Shown here: piece after piece, positions 12,976 to 25,495 of the stretch | Numbering within the stretch: the stretch's first letter is position 1 | Layout of the letters: every line of letters begins with the position of its first letter | Assembly (NCBI RefSeq): GCF_016545825.1 | Contig: NC_052614.1 | Span: 27,429,669-27,493,668, forward strand | Source: Eucalyptus grandis | Taxonomy: Eukaryota; Streptophyta; Magnoliopsida; Myrtales; Myrtaceae | Length of the DNA: 64,000 nt | Direction of reading: 5' to 3' | The notes under the pieces: generated by a model | The model's database searches: none | Told to the model about the DNA's origin: nothing | What the model saw: the letters and a program-made list of their open reading frames with translations, nothing else | Position numbers and translations under genes: made by a program

Positions 12976-13437
12976 TCAAAGTATTAGTAAGAAGACAGTG
13001 CATTTGACCAGCACAACTTGTAAGCGACACATCTTTGAAGACGATCACATTTGATCTGATCTCCCTATCAATCTCTCTATTTGGCTTGGACAACACTTCA
13101 ATCCACACACATTTATTTGAATTCATATGATTATTCTAAGCTGTAAAAACATGAAAACTCTCATGTAGTTGCTTGATATTCAAAGTCATCAACTCTGACT
13201 TCCAACGGTCGCATCCATCTCAGCATCGTTGCGACCACAAGCATTAGATAGTCCCAGTCGCCTTTGTATAAATAATCCATACAATCTTATGGCATTCTAT
13301 AACGTTGTGCCATGAGAAACCATGTCTTGGACTATTGTAGAACACTTAAGATAGTTTGTACAATTGAGAGAGCAACATCCATTTCTCCGAGGATGGACCT
13401 ACATTCACAAAGCTGTGGGTGATTGCCCCAACCATCT
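12976..13437. repeat. Segmental duplication, copy B (left part)
   Basis: Matches about 9100-9310 of copy A, including the GACGATCNCATTT region and the AGCAACATCCATTTCTCCGAG region. It is cut at 13437 by the copia insertion and resumes at 19376. Confidence 0.75.
13433..13437. other. Target-site duplication of copia element (left)
   Basis: CATCT lies immediately before the left LTR and again immediately after the right LTR (19376-19380). A 5-bp duplication is standard for Ty1/copia integration. Confidence 0.85.
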
Positions 13438-14382
13438 TGTTAAATTATGTCTCAAGTTTGAATCCATATACGATACCCGATACGTGCAAAACATTTTCAT
13501 GCCGAAACGAGAAAGAACGTGCGCGGAGCATTTGATGAAAAATGGCGCACGATAGGAGCCAAAGGGATCCTGCCCATGATCTGTGCTTCGCGTTGGAAAT
13601 GAAGAGGGACAATCCATGGGATTCTTCTTTGTCAGCATGAAATGAGGCCGAAGGGTTGATCGTCCAATTCTTCTACGTCATTAAATGCATGCACATGGCC
13701 ATGTGCATGCATGCTCGTAGTAAACAAGTTGGTCAGCACTTGTAGGCGCCGAATTCCCTCTTTCACGGTTTCTCTTTTGTGGGATTCTCTTGTTTTTTAT
13801 TGATAAAGAAAGAGGGAAGGCAGAAGCTATTCTACGTGTGTCAGTGCATGCTGGTCATTCGCTCACATGCTATCATTAATTGCATGGAGGCGCATGCTTT
13901 GAAGATCGGCACCGTTCTGACAATTGTGGAGTAAACTTTATTTTGTTTTGTTTCTTCCCCTTCAACCGATAAAAGGTGAAGACGTCTGAAGCTCAAGAGA
14001 GAGCGAAAGTATAGAGCTCGGCAAAGAGAGTGAAAGGAAAAGAGCTAGAGAGACCGAGAGCGAGAGACGTGAGCTCAAAGAGATTTGTGCAGAGTTGAGT
14101 TCAGTGAGTTGAGTTATTAAACACTGTGAGTATCAGGTATAAAGTAGGACTGAGAAACACTTGAGTGCATGTGTGATTGTAATCCTGTAATTCTCCGATT
14201 TATAGTGAATTGATTTGTTGGCTCTCCCCGTGGACGTAGGTTCCGACATTCGGACCGAACCACGTAAATTTCTGGTGTCCTCTTCTTTTCTTGTTCCTCG
14301 TTTTATTTCGATCAATTTCTATAGCTCTCGACATAATTGCAAAATTTACGATCCGCTTCTGCTGCGATGCTGATTTACAACA
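13438..14382 (+). repeat. Left LTR of copia element (945 bp)
   Basis: Begins TGTTAAATTATG and ends TTTACAACA, with the canonical TG..CA termini. It aligns along its length with 18436-19375. It contains a perfect 28-bp palindrome at 13685-13712 centred on GGCC. Confidence 0.95.
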
Positions 14383-14384
14383 AT

Positions 14385-14396
14385 TGGTATCAGAGC
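14385..14396 (+). promoter_or_regulatory. Primer-binding site (initiator tRNA-Met)
   Basis: TGGTATCAGAGC follows the left LTR after two bases. It is the usual plant copia primer-binding site, complementary to the 3' end of initiator methionine tRNA. Confidence 0.9.
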
Positions 14397-14411
14397 TAAG
14401 ACTTTGCAATT

Positions 14412-15278
14412 ATGTCTGGAGCAAAAGTAGAAATTGAGAAATTTAATGGGAGGAACAACTTCGGGTTGTGGAGCGTCAAGATGAAGGCGCTATTAACAAC
14501 TCAAGGATTAGCCAAGGCATTGGAGGGCAAGGCTCAGTTGCCTGAAACAATGCGAGATGCTGAAAAGGACGAGCTAATGGAGAAGGCCATGAGCATCATC
14601 ATGTTGAACTTATCGGATGAAGTGCTAATAGAGGTGGCCGAGGAGGAGGATGCCGTAGTGTTATGGGCCAAACTCCAGGCCCTCTATGTAAAGAAAGGCT
14701 TGAACAATCGCTTATATATGCTAAAGAGAATGTTCTAGTTTCAATACACTGAAGGTACGTCCATTAGATCCCACCTAGATGAGTTTAATAAACTCATGAT
14801 GGACTTGAAGAATGTTGGCAAGATTTTAGATGATGAAGAACAAGGCATGATGTTGTTGGCGTCTCTACCGGAGTCATGGGAGCACTTTACCGACTCCTTG
14901 TTACAAGGGCGTACTACAATTACCTTAGAGGAGGTAAAATCTGCCATGTTCTCAAAGGAGTGGCAGAGAAAGTTGCGTGATGACAGTCTAGCGCAAGATG
15001 TAGCGCGTGGACTGGTGATTTGAGGTAGAGACCAACATCGAAGGCCTAGCAACAGAAGCCAAAGCAAAAGCAGGTCGAAGTCACGACATAGAAAATCAAA
15101 CGGTTGCGTGAAGTGCTTCGAATGTCACGAGGAGGGGCACATAAGGAGAAATTGTCCAAAGCTAAAAAATAAAGGTGTTTGGCAAAATGCCACAAGCAGT
15201 GTGATGAATGTTGCCGAGGAGAGTACCAGTGATGCCGAGGCTATCCTATGTGTATCTACGAGTTCGTCAGAAGACGAA
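14412..15278 (+). pseudogene. copia gag, broken by in-frame stops
   Basis: Starts at ATG 14412, 30 bases after the LTR. The N-terminal part has the usual copia gag features (a FNGRNNFGLWSVKM-type segment and a helical capsid region). The frame stops at 14736-14738 and, after resuming, again at about 15021-15023. A CX2CX4HX4C zinc knuckle follows at about 15114-15155 in a basic, Ser/Arg-rich context, as expected for the nucleocapsid. The stops mean no full-length Gag is made without readthrough. Confidence 0.85.
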
Positions 15279-18200
15279 TAAGTGCTAGATTCTGGATGTT
15301 CCTATCATATGACTCCTCACAAGAACTGGTTAACTACCTACTAGATTGCAGATGGTGGTAGAGTTCTTTTTGGGAATAATGCAGCCTGCGAGGTTGTGGG
15401 GATAGGAACAGTTTGGATCCGAATGCATGATGGCGTAGAACGGACATTGACAGACGTAAGACACGTACCAAAGCTCAAGAAGAGCCTTATTTCTCTGGGT
15501 ACACTCGATGATCTCGGGTGCAAATACACAGCTGAAGGTGGAGTGCTGGAGATCTCTCGAGGTGCCCTGACAGTGATGAAAGGGAAAAAGGCGAATTCTC
15601 TCTATCATTTACTGGGAGAAACCGTGACTGGAGTTGCTGCAGTTTCATCAGGTGAGTCAGACTCAAATTTGACTCAGTTATGGCATATGCGATTGGGACA
15701 CATGAGTGAGGCAGGTATGACAATGCTGAGTGAGAAAGGGTTGCTGAAAGGTTAGAAGACAGGAAAGCTAAACTTGTGTGAGCACTGCATTTTCGGGAAG
15801 AAGCGTCATGTTAAATTTGGTACAGCTCTACATTCGACCAAGCAACCAGTCGAATACATTCATTTAGATGTTTGGGAACCGTCTCCAGTTCCATCGAAAG
15901 GAGGTGCCAGATATATGCTAACATTCATCGACGATTACTCAAGGAAGGTATGGGTGTACTTCCTGAAGCACAAATCTAAGGTATTTGATCGGTTCAAGAA
16001 TTTTAAGGCATTGATTAAGAAGCAGTCAAGTAAACAATTCAAGTGCCTGAGAATTGATAATGGCATAGAGTTCTGTGGTAAGGACTTTACCGAGTTTTGC
16101 CAAAAGGAAGTGATTGTGAGACAGGCGTAGCAGAACGGAAGAACAGAACTCTACTCGAGCGAGCTCGGTGCATGCTTTCGCATGCAGGATTAGGCAAGGA
16201 ATTTTGGGCCGAAGCAATAAATATGGCGTGCTACCTGGTTAATCGATCTCCATCTTCTGCTATCGAGTGGAAGACTCCTGAAGAAGTATGGTCGGGGAAA
16301 CCTGTTGATTACTTCGAATTACAAATATTCGGATGTTCTGCATATGCTCATGCGAGAAATAGTAAGCTTGAGCCGAGGGTGAAGAAGTGCATATTTATGG
16401 GTTATGCACAAGGGGTGAAAGGCTACCAGCTATGGTGCACTAATCTCAGATCACCCAGTTTTCTAATCAGCAGAGATGTGATCTTCGACGAGACTGCAAT
16501 GCTTCAAAAGAGGAGTCTTGACACTCAACTAGCAGAGTAAACATATCATGGTGTCAGAAGTGAGGTGGAGTTTCAAACGGAGTCTTCAAAGACCTTAGAG
16601 GTAACAGAGTAAGAGATTGCAGATGAGGCCACAATTTCTGAAGACGGTGATACTAAACAACCAGCAGAGCCACAACACAATATAGCCATGGGCAGACAAA
16701 GAAGGCAAATTAAACCACCGGTACGTTATGGTTATTCTGATATTGCATATGCATTAACTGTAGGTGATGAGGTGGAGATGGATGAGCCTTCATCCTATTC
16801 TGAGGCGATGGCTAATGCTGAGTCATCACAATGGCTAGAGGCTATGAGTGAAGAAATATAATCACTCTATCGGAATCAGACATGAGAGTTGGTCAAAGTA
16901 CCCAAAAGTGAGAAAATTGTCGGATGCAAATGGGTCTACAAACGGAAAGAGGGCATTCCCGGTGTAGAGGCAGCCAAGTTCAAGGCGAGACTTGTTGCGA
17001 GGGGGTATACTCAACGAGAGGGAATCGACTACAATGAAGTATTCTCTCCTGTGGTAAGGCATACCTCTATTCGTGTATTACTTGCCTTAGTTATTGCACA
17101 GGATTTTGAGCTGGAGCAGCTAGATGTGAAAACGGCATTTCTTCATGGTGAATTGGAGGAACAAATTTACATGAAGCAGCTTGAGGGATTTGCTATTCCA
17201 GGTAAGGAAGACCATGTTTGCTTATTGAAGAAATCCTTGTATGGATTGAAACAATCTCCTATACAATGGTATAAGTGTTTTGATGCTTTCATGACTAGTC
17301 AAGATTATTCGAAAAGTCAGTTTGACAGTTGTGTTTATTTTAGGAGATTGGATGATGGGTCTTTGATTTATTTGCTATTATATGTTAATGATATGTTGAT
17401 AACAGCTAAACATATGTCTGATATTGATGTGTTGAAGCGGCAGTTGAGTGCTGAGTTTGAAATGAAAGAATTAGGTGCTGCTAAGAAAATATTGGGTATG
17501 GAAATTTTGCGTGACAAAGCTGCAGGAATGTTGCATTTGTCTCAAAAGAAATATATTAAGAAGATCGTGACACGTTTTAATATGCAGTCAGCAAAATCTG
17601 CAAGTACTCCTTTAGCTGCACATTTCAAACTTTCTGACAAGTTATCATCGCAAACTGAGGAGGAGGAGGAACATATGTCCCGTGTTCCTTACTCTAATGC
17701 AGTTGGTAGTATTATGTATACCATCATATGTACTAGACCTTACATTTCATAGGCTGTAAGTGTTGTCGGCCGTTACATGAAGCACCCAAGTAAGACTCAT
17801 TGGGAAGCCGTGAAATGGATCCTCAGATATCTAAAAGGGACATCAGACGTCGGCATTATGTATCAAAGGAACATCAATGGCAATGAGACCACAAGGTACG
17901 TGAATTCAGATCACGCCGGTAACTTGGATGATCATAGATTGTTAGTAGGGTACGTGTTTACACTAGCAAGTGGTGCAATTAGTTAGAAAGCGTCTTTACA
18001 AGATGATGTTGCATTGTCTTCTACTGAGGCGGAGTACATAGCACTAACCTTTGTTGCAAAGGAGTCGATATGGCTAAGGGGTTTGCTCTCAGACCTTGGA
18101 CTAGAGCAGAAAAGTGTCACCATACACTATGACAATCAAGGTGCGATATATTTGGCTTATAATCCAATATATCACGAGCGAACAAAACATATCGACATCA

Positions 18201-18352
18201 TGTACCATTTCATCCGAGATGTCATAGCGAAGGGTAAAATTGTTGTGAAGAAGATAGCAACAGCGGAGAACCCAGCAGATATGATGACGAAGCCTGTTCC
18301 TTCAGCAAAGCTCAAGCCCTGTATGAGCTCGATTGGCGTCTATAGAGTATGA
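15279..18352 (+). pseudogene. copia pol remnant (protease, integrase, RT, RNase H)
   Basis: Order of parts: protease motif LDSGCSYHMTPH near 15285, directly preceded by a stop at 15279; a GAG-pre-integrase/zinc region with a stop near 15753; integrase core in two overlapping frames (15774-16130 and 16097-16540), showing a frameshift; reverse transcriptase 16889-17752; and RNase H 17777-18352 with the [10 protein letters not shown] motif. The RT active-site motif at 17381-17392 reads YVND where copia elements have YVDD, so a catalytic Asp is lost. Domain order places it in Ty1/copia. Confidence 0.9.
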
Positions 18353-18424
18353 GCACCCATCCGGGTGTTGGGAGAGCCGAGCATGGAAAATAAACACTAT
18401 AATTTGGCTTCAAACGTCGAGCCA

Positions 18425-18435
18425 ATGTGGAGAAT
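18425..18435 (+). promoter_or_regulatory. Polypurine tract of copia element
   Basis: A short purine-rich run (ATGTGGAGAAT) directly precedes the right LTR, the expected plus-strand priming site. Similar GTGGGAGATT-type tracts precede the 3' LTR in many plant copia elements. Confidence 0.6.
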
Positions 18436-19375
18436 TGTTAAATTATGTCTCCAGTTTGAATTCATTTACGATACCCGATACGTGCAAAACATTTTCATGT
18501 CGAAACGAGAAAGAACATGCGCGGAGCATTTGATGAAAAATGGCGCATGATAGGAGCCGAAGGGATCCCGCCCATGATCTGCGCTTCGCGTTGGAAATGA
18601 AGAGGGACAATCCATGGGATTCTTCTTTGTCAGCATGAAATGTGGCCGAAGGGTTGATCGTCCAATTCTTCTACATCATTAAATGCATGCACATAGCCAT
18701 GTGCATGCATGCTTGTAGAAAACAAGTTGGTCAGCACTTGTAGGCGCCGAATTCCCTCTTTCACGGTTTCTCTTTTGTGGGATTCTCTTGTTTTTTATTG
18801 ATAAAGAAAGAGGGAAGGCAGAAGCTATTCTACGTGTCTCAGTGCATGCTGGTCATTCGCTCACACGCTATCATTAATTGCATGGAGGCGCATGCTTTGA
18901 AGATCGGCACCGTTCTGACAATCGTGGAGTACAAGTTTATTTTGTTTTGTTTCTTCCCCTTCAACCGATAAAAGGTGAAGACGTCTGAAGCTCAAGAGAG
19001 AGCGAAAGTATAGAGCTTGGCAGAGAGAGTGAAAGGGAAAGAGCTAGAGAGACCGAGAGCGAGAGACATGAGCTCAGAGAGATTTGTGCGGAGTTGAGTT
19101 CTTGAGTTATTAAACACTATGGGTATCGGGTATAAAGTAGAATTGGGAAACACTTGAGTGCATGTGTGATTGTAATCCTGTAATTCTCCGATTTATAGTG
19201 AATTGATTTGTTAGCTCTCCCCGTGGACGTAGATTCCGACATTTGGACCGAACCACGTAAATTTCTTGTGTCCTTTTCTTTTCTTGTTCCTCGTTTTATT
19301 TCGATCGATTTCTATAACTCCCGACATAATTGTAAAATTTACGATCCGCTTCCGCTGCGACACCGATTTACAACA
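18436..19375 (+). repeat. Right LTR of copia element (940 bp)
   Basis: TGTTAAATTATG at the start and TTTACAACA at the end match the left LTR. The palindrome seen in the left LTR carries one mismatch here (CATAGCCATG at its centre). Confidence 0.95.
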
Positions 19376-19380
19376 CATCT
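19376..19380. other. Target-site duplication of copia element (right)
   Basis: CATCT, identical to 13433-13437 before the left LTR. Confidence 0.85.
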
Positions 19381-21180
19381 TGTGAAGAAAATATATTATG
19401 TCATTTATAAAAAATAATTTTCTATAGCGCCCCCACAAATTTGATGAGAAATCACTTTAATTAGTTATTTTTTCATTATTTTTTGCTCCATGATTGAGAA
19501 TTGCAGTAAATAAATATATAACTTATGAAGGTTTCAGTGAAAACTATAAGAAAAATCTATTAAAATTTTAGTCATCATTCGATTTCAAACATAGAACTAC
19601 TATACTTAATATTTGAATCAATATATTGCATTCACTTTTTATTTTCTATCAGGTTTTCCCACCAATAAAAATTTTCTGAATGTCCCTGATTTTCTCCAGT
19701 GTAAACACCAATACGAGGTAGCCAAGATAATCCAAGGAAATCTCAATTCTAGAAGAAGTAATACACAAAACTAACCTCAAAATCTATAGGCCAAAAAATA
19801 TTAGAAATAGGACTAAATCGGAAGAGTAACGGTCTGAATACGATTAAACCTGGTCCATGATTGCCTCTGGCCCGGTTTAGTCCACTAATTAGCATGGCTC
19901 ATTGGCGAAGTGGATTTTTGGACTAGTCACTGGCATGACGTGGCACTGACATGGAGCAGCTCTGACCATGGTCAAATGAGAAATTGACTACGGGCATAAA
20001 GGGACACAAATCGAGGTGAGGCAGGTCGTTGTCGCGTGAAACTAGATCCGGACAGTCGAATGATCTGACATTTCATGTGCGAGTGCGTTGAATATTGGAT
20101 AAGGCCATAGTTATTAGCGTTTGACTTTCTAGTGATGGGTGATTTGTGCCAAACAACGAGGACCGTGTACGCTGGCATGTATTTGGAGGGGAGTTGTATT
20201 CGCCTGCACATAGATGTGTGTTCTAGCGCGAGGACGTTCTCAGCGGTTGGTGAAGCTAGATCATAATTGTAGGAAAATTCCTGAAGTATTTTGATGATAG
20301 CAAAACTTAATCCAAGTATCTGAACCATTCGAGCTTTATAAATTGACTTGCCCTCTTGCAATGCCTACATCAGCACAATCTGTAGCAAATATTGCGGTTA
20401 GACAACATTTATTTAACAAAAAAGAAATGCATACTTTTAAACATTTATGAATTAGTTTATTCATTAATATTGACCAAATATAGATAGCATGCAAATGTAA
20501 AAGTAACGTTTCTATTAGATTATGAACCAGATAACTCTTTATTCTCGTTTTAAAACTCATTCTCTCATAAGTTGAACATTTAGTAATAATAGTGCATCTT
20601 TATTTATGGTCAACTATTTATATCATGGTACTTGTAGTTTGATAAGCTTAGACTTCTCAAAGTTATATACTATCTATGTGCTTTTAGTTTTAATTTTTCG
20701 GCTATCTTCTTTGAGGATATATATATTTTTTTTGGGGGTCCAATCTTTGAGGAAGCTAGTTTCACCTTATTCAATTATAACATGATCAAGGGAAGACTTC
20801 TGTTTGGTCTCTATATAACGAGTATTGGAGCTAGTAATAATATTTCTCTTGTAACTCCAGAAAAAGAGATTGTCTACTCAATCCTAATTTCCACCCCCCC
20901 ACAAAAAGAAAAAGAAAAAGAAGTGTGGTGTTGTCTGTCAAATTTGACCTATGGCTGATGAAATCTTCAAAGAAATATAATAGAGGTCGATATAGATAGG
21001 TTGGTAGATGATTTTGCCTGATTAAAATGGTTGGTCCTTCGTTTGGTCTAAATTAAGTAAAGTAACCCCTCAATTTTGTGTTATGTTAATTTTGGATCTT
21101 AAATCTGCATTTGATAGGATGCAAAAGAAAATATACAAGAAGAATTTGTACTTGATTGGCATTAAGATTTCTGATAAAAG
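19381..21180. repeat. Segmental duplication, copy B (right part)
   Basis: Collinear with about 9320-11036 of copy A, with many small indels. At 21035-21090 copy B carries about 50 bases with no match in A. No gene is recognised. Confidence 0.85.
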
Positions 21181-22330
21181 AAAAAATGCAAAGGCCATTC
21201 CAATGTCCACGACGGATCTTGTACCATAAACAAGAACAATCAGTGTGAAGCTAGCAAACGATGATTTCAATCCAATGAGAACAAGCTCTCTAACTCAATC
21301 GGTCGTACAAAGCTTACGAGCTCACGCACTTCTGATTTCTCGGAGAACTGATTCATATGAACTTACATGCAACAAAAAAGAAGCTAGCGAACGTATAACA
21401 GGAACAATAATAGCATACACACAAGTACAAACTTCACTCAGACAATTACTCAAACACCTAGCAAGCACTCCAAGCAAGCAGTCCGAATGTAAATCTTATT
21501 AAGTTAAACTACACCCAACCATCATATAAAACTTGAAACACGTACGCAATCATTAGAGTAGCCTCGAACAAAGTTCAGTTCTTATATAATCAAATTAGCG
21601 AATTCAAGGTCCCTTTTTCGAAGGAAACAGAGTGTGCACTTTACCTAATCAGTGAACCGAATCTAAGCAACGATTGGGGACCAAATCCGTCGAGGAACTT
21701 TTGGATTGTTTTGGCAGTGAAGATCGGAGCTGGTAGTGGAGAATCGAACGCGAATTAGATTCTTTTCGGACTCTTGGATCTGAAGACAGTCGAAAAGGAT
21801 AAACTCAGTGCGACGGTGAAATGGCCAACGCGGCTAGCGACAGCCACTGGAATAAGCTAAGAGACGTCAAAAAATGCGATTCGAATCCACAAATATCTCC
21901 TCAAGAGACGATTATTATGCATCCTGTGCGTATGTATGATGCCCTGTTTCCTGGTATGGTTGTCGTTGAGCTCGACGTGGCCAGCTCTGGAGCTTGACTG
22001 GTGAATTCAAGGCGACAAAGAAGGAAATCTCTCCTTTTTTTTGCGATCAGAACCCATTCTGCCAGAGCCAAACTTCTAGAAAAAACATTGCGAGAAATGA
22101 GTTGAGATAAATTAACCCCTTTATTTTGTTACTTTTTTTATTTTGTGTATTTTCATTTGTTTTCATTTGTTCATACATTTGATAAATAAAGTTAAAAAAT
22201 ACCTACATGGCCGATTTTACTTGAATTTCGATTATTAAAAATCAGGTGTGAACAGTCATGGTAAATTGATCCCATAACATTTTGATGACAAATTCCTTGG
22301 AGCCTCAAATTTCAGGATTTACTCAAAGCT
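21181..22330. other. Spacer between duplicated segment and TNL1
   Basis: No recognised gene. A short GCACTCCAAGCAAGCAGTCC-like segment near 21468 recurs in similar form near 53838, suggesting a shared repeat. Confidence 0.35.
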
Positions 22331-22390
22331 TTTTCATGTGCTAGAGTGGGAGATCATCTCGTCGAGCTACTGGTTTTTCTCAACATCAAT

Positions 22391-23527
22391 TCAATTCATC
22401 TTCAGCTTCTTCAAGTGGGTTAGATCAGGAAAGCTTCGCAAGGAACTGCACCATCCGATCACAAGCTTTTCCAGTGATTCCAATCTGTCAAGACCTTCAA
22501 TCTCAACCAATTCTGGACAATACCATAGTTTTAAGTCCTTGAGATTTTTGAAATTAGATAAGTTGGGCAATGTCTGAAGAAAGGGACACATCAAAAGCTG
22601 CAAGCGTCATAGATTCTTCAGTCTTTCAAGCCCTCTGAACTTGCTTGACTTGCACTTGAAAACTTCCAAGCATTGCAACGATGCTAAACCTTCAAGCCCC
22701 TGAATATCACAAATCCGATTGTTGAATAGACTTAGATCCAATAAATTCTCCAAGTTGGAAAGGTCGACAACTTCAAGAAGATTGCAATTCCTAATTGTGA
22801 GTTTCCTCAAATTAGAGGGTAGCTCTTGAATCTGGCGTAGGTTCTTGCACCAAATGAGTTCAAGTTCTCCTAGACAACGAAGCAAACCCCCAATTGAGCT
22901 TACGTCAGTAATACTTGGAAGTTCCACACGCAATGAGCTGTGAAAAACATGGGGTTGATGCTCTGATCTATAGTAGACAAAGGATTTATCGTCACCTTTG
23001 GCAAAACATAATGTTAGATTTCTTAAACTCGAAAGGTTAAGCAGGTCGAGGATCTCTGAAACTTCTTTTGCGGCAGCAGTTGAGGACAAACATACATTTA
23101 TCAAACTCTGTGGAAGCTTTGGTACATGCTCCACACGAGTTCCTATTAATGTCACATACTTCAGGAGTGGTAGTCTCATAATAGCACTGGGAATCATCTC
23201 TAGCCGCGCGCAATACTCTCCATAAATTTCCTCAAGTTTCTCCATCATCCCAATAGCCTCAGGCAACTTTTGCAAGTGATTGTGGTTCATCTTCAATAGT
23301 TTCAAACTCTTTAGATTGATAATGGTATTTGGCAACTCTGTGATGCCCGTGTATGAGACATCCAGCTCAGCTAAATATTGTAGCATTCCAATCGAGTTGG
23401 GAAGTGTCGTAAGCTTGCTACACTGCTCTAGAATTAATATTTCTAAGGATGAAAATGCAGAGAGGTCAGGAGCTATGCTTAACTTGTGGCACTTTGACAA
23501 TCTAAGGATCTTCAATCTTGTAGCCAC
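22391..23527 (-). pseudogene. TNL1 exon 4, LRR region with one nonsense codon
   Basis: The TTTTACAG|GTGGCTACAAG acceptor opens a run of about a dozen or more leucine-rich repeats (LxxLxxLxLxxC type). The frame stops at TGA 22609-22607 and continues unbroken after it to a stop at 22393-22391. The single stop between Leu and Arg codons looks like a CGA-to-TGA change. It lacks about three repeats found in TNL2 near the start and has about three that TNL2 lacks near the end. Confidence 0.88.
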
Positions 23528-25035
23528 CTGTAAAATGATTATGGATATCCAATGAGTTTAATTTATTGACGTTTTGTGGGACATAAGCAAATATATCGAC
23601 TAAAGAAGCAATCCACCAAAGTAACCTTATAAATACTTTGTATATGCATTCCTAACTTAAGCCAAAATCACTCTGTCACACTTTTTTCATATCTTTCAAT
23701 ATTGTCCCCAACAATAAATTTAAAAAAAAAAGATTTATTCTCAAATTACCCCGGTATCAAATAATAAAAAGTTTGACAAAAAATAAAAATAAAAAGATAG
23801 AATATAGCCAACATATCTCCTATAAATTATAGCACCCCTTTCCAACTTCATTATCAAATTACCGATTTTTTCCCAACTCTAAACCTTACAACGTTTCCTA
23901 TGTAAATTTATCTGCTAAATTTCAATATATAAAATAATCTTACATATGTTATGAGTATTAACTAATTTATATTTGCACTTTACTCTCTCTTTTTTTGCTT
24001 CATTTATTAAACCTTTTGAAGATTATAATAGTCATTTAATAGCATTGATGTTCTTATGAATCAGTTTGCATGTTCAATTTTACTAGCCAATTCTTATTAT
24101 GTTGCTAATTTCTCTCTATTGTTTGGTTTTTCTTTGGCATTGCATCCTTGTATAGCATAGGTAGTCACTACTTATATTTCACTTTAAATTTAAACATCTA
24201 TCGTGACAACTAGTTGATGTAATTAGGAAACTCAAAATAACATGACTGTTTATAAATTGTTCTTTAAATAGTAATGAAGTCTACATATATTAAGCTATGA
24301 CATTTATTTTATTAGATGATCTAACAATCCTACAAATTACAGATATCACGAAATATGTACGAATATCTAATCAAGTCATTTCTTTTATTTATTGTGCAAC
24401 ACAAAAATGTAGCAACTAGTAACATAGAATGTACAAATTACAATGCCCTTTAATCATGCAACTACCATCAATTTGAATTGAAGAAAGCCATCAAAAGAAG
24501 AATTGGCATAAATGGTAAAATATATATATCAAAACTATAAAATGTGATGCACATTGATGACCATCAACCAGATCATAACACTTTTTTTTTTCTTTTTTGG
24601 GTAAGTTAATTGTTTGATTAGGTAAAAATGAAAAGTGCAATCTTGAAAAATCTACATAAAAATTCTCTCCATTAACACAACAAAATATCTATGAACACAA
24701 TATTGAACCAACAAATAAAAGTGGTCAAGGGTAACGGTCTTTCTGTTGACGAAAGTGTCTTCAATGGGGGATATATAAGTAGCATATCTGTTCAATCACA
24801 TCTATGATATAAAATGTAAAGTAATTGTTTGATTTGATGTTCTTTGGTGAAAGCACAATAGTTAAGTTTCAAACCTATGCAATGGGGGATTGGTGTCATA
24901 AGCCTTCTTCAAGAGCAAGATTTGTTCAATGAAGTAAGCCAATAGACTATTAAAAATAAATAAATAAATAAAGGATGACAGTCTACAACCAAAGAAAATA
25001 CAACATGTTAGCCCAAATTATTTGTGCACACACAC

Positions 25036-25370
25036 CTTGAGCTGAGTCCAACCACCCCAGTGTTCATCTATTGTTCCATCTTGTAGGTCAAGAATGATTA
25101 GATTTTTTGGGCAAAAGTTGGTTGCCTACATTTCTTCTGGACAACTATACCAAGCAAGCCATCTCAATTCTGCAAAGAGATCCTCAAAGTCTCCAGAGAG
25201 CGTCTGACCCATCATTCGGAGAAATCTAATATTTGGCACTTTGATAAAGTCTTCTGATGTCAAAACAAATTTTTGGAGAGACCAGTTAGATCCCGTATAG
25301 AATTCTGATGTCAAAACAAAGCTTCGGAGAGACGGTTAATTCCCATATAGAATGCTGCAGTGTCGGTTCC
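25036..25370 (-). pseudogene. TNL1 exon 3, frameshifted by tandem duplication
   Basis: The acceptor is AATTTAG|GGAACC, matching TNL2 exon 3. Units at 25353-25304 (50 nt) and 25303-25253 (51 nt) are similar and adjacent. The extra copy breaks the frame and brings TGA at 25313-25311. Beyond it the normal LTSEDFIKVPNIRFL frame resumes, with a further TAG at 25128-25126, then an intact EHWGGWTQLK end and an AAG|GTGTGT donor. Exon length is 335 nt against 288 in TNL2. Confidence 0.88.
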
Positions 25371-25495
25371 CTAAATTGAGGAAAGAATTGGTTCAATGCT
25401 AGGAGTTCCAAATAGTGCTTGAATTAAAGGGAAAACAATCCGAGAAAGATTTCTGCAATGAAAAAAAGTAGACGAGGGTGCACTAAGACTCATAC

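Larger units (their letters stand above)
13438..19375 (+). mobile_element. Ty1/copia LTR retrotransposon, full-length but defective
   Basis: A complete structure of 5938 bp: left LTR, tRNA primer-binding site, gag, protease, integrase, reverse transcriptase and RNase H in copia order, polypurine tract, right LTR, and matching CATCT flanks. The LTRs agree at roughly 95 percent by eye, so it is not a recent insertion. The coding region is interrupted by several in-frame stops and at least one frameshift, and the reverse transcriptase active site is altered. It cannot be autonomous. It sits inside copy B of the segmental duplication, so it inserted after that duplication. Confidence 0.95.
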
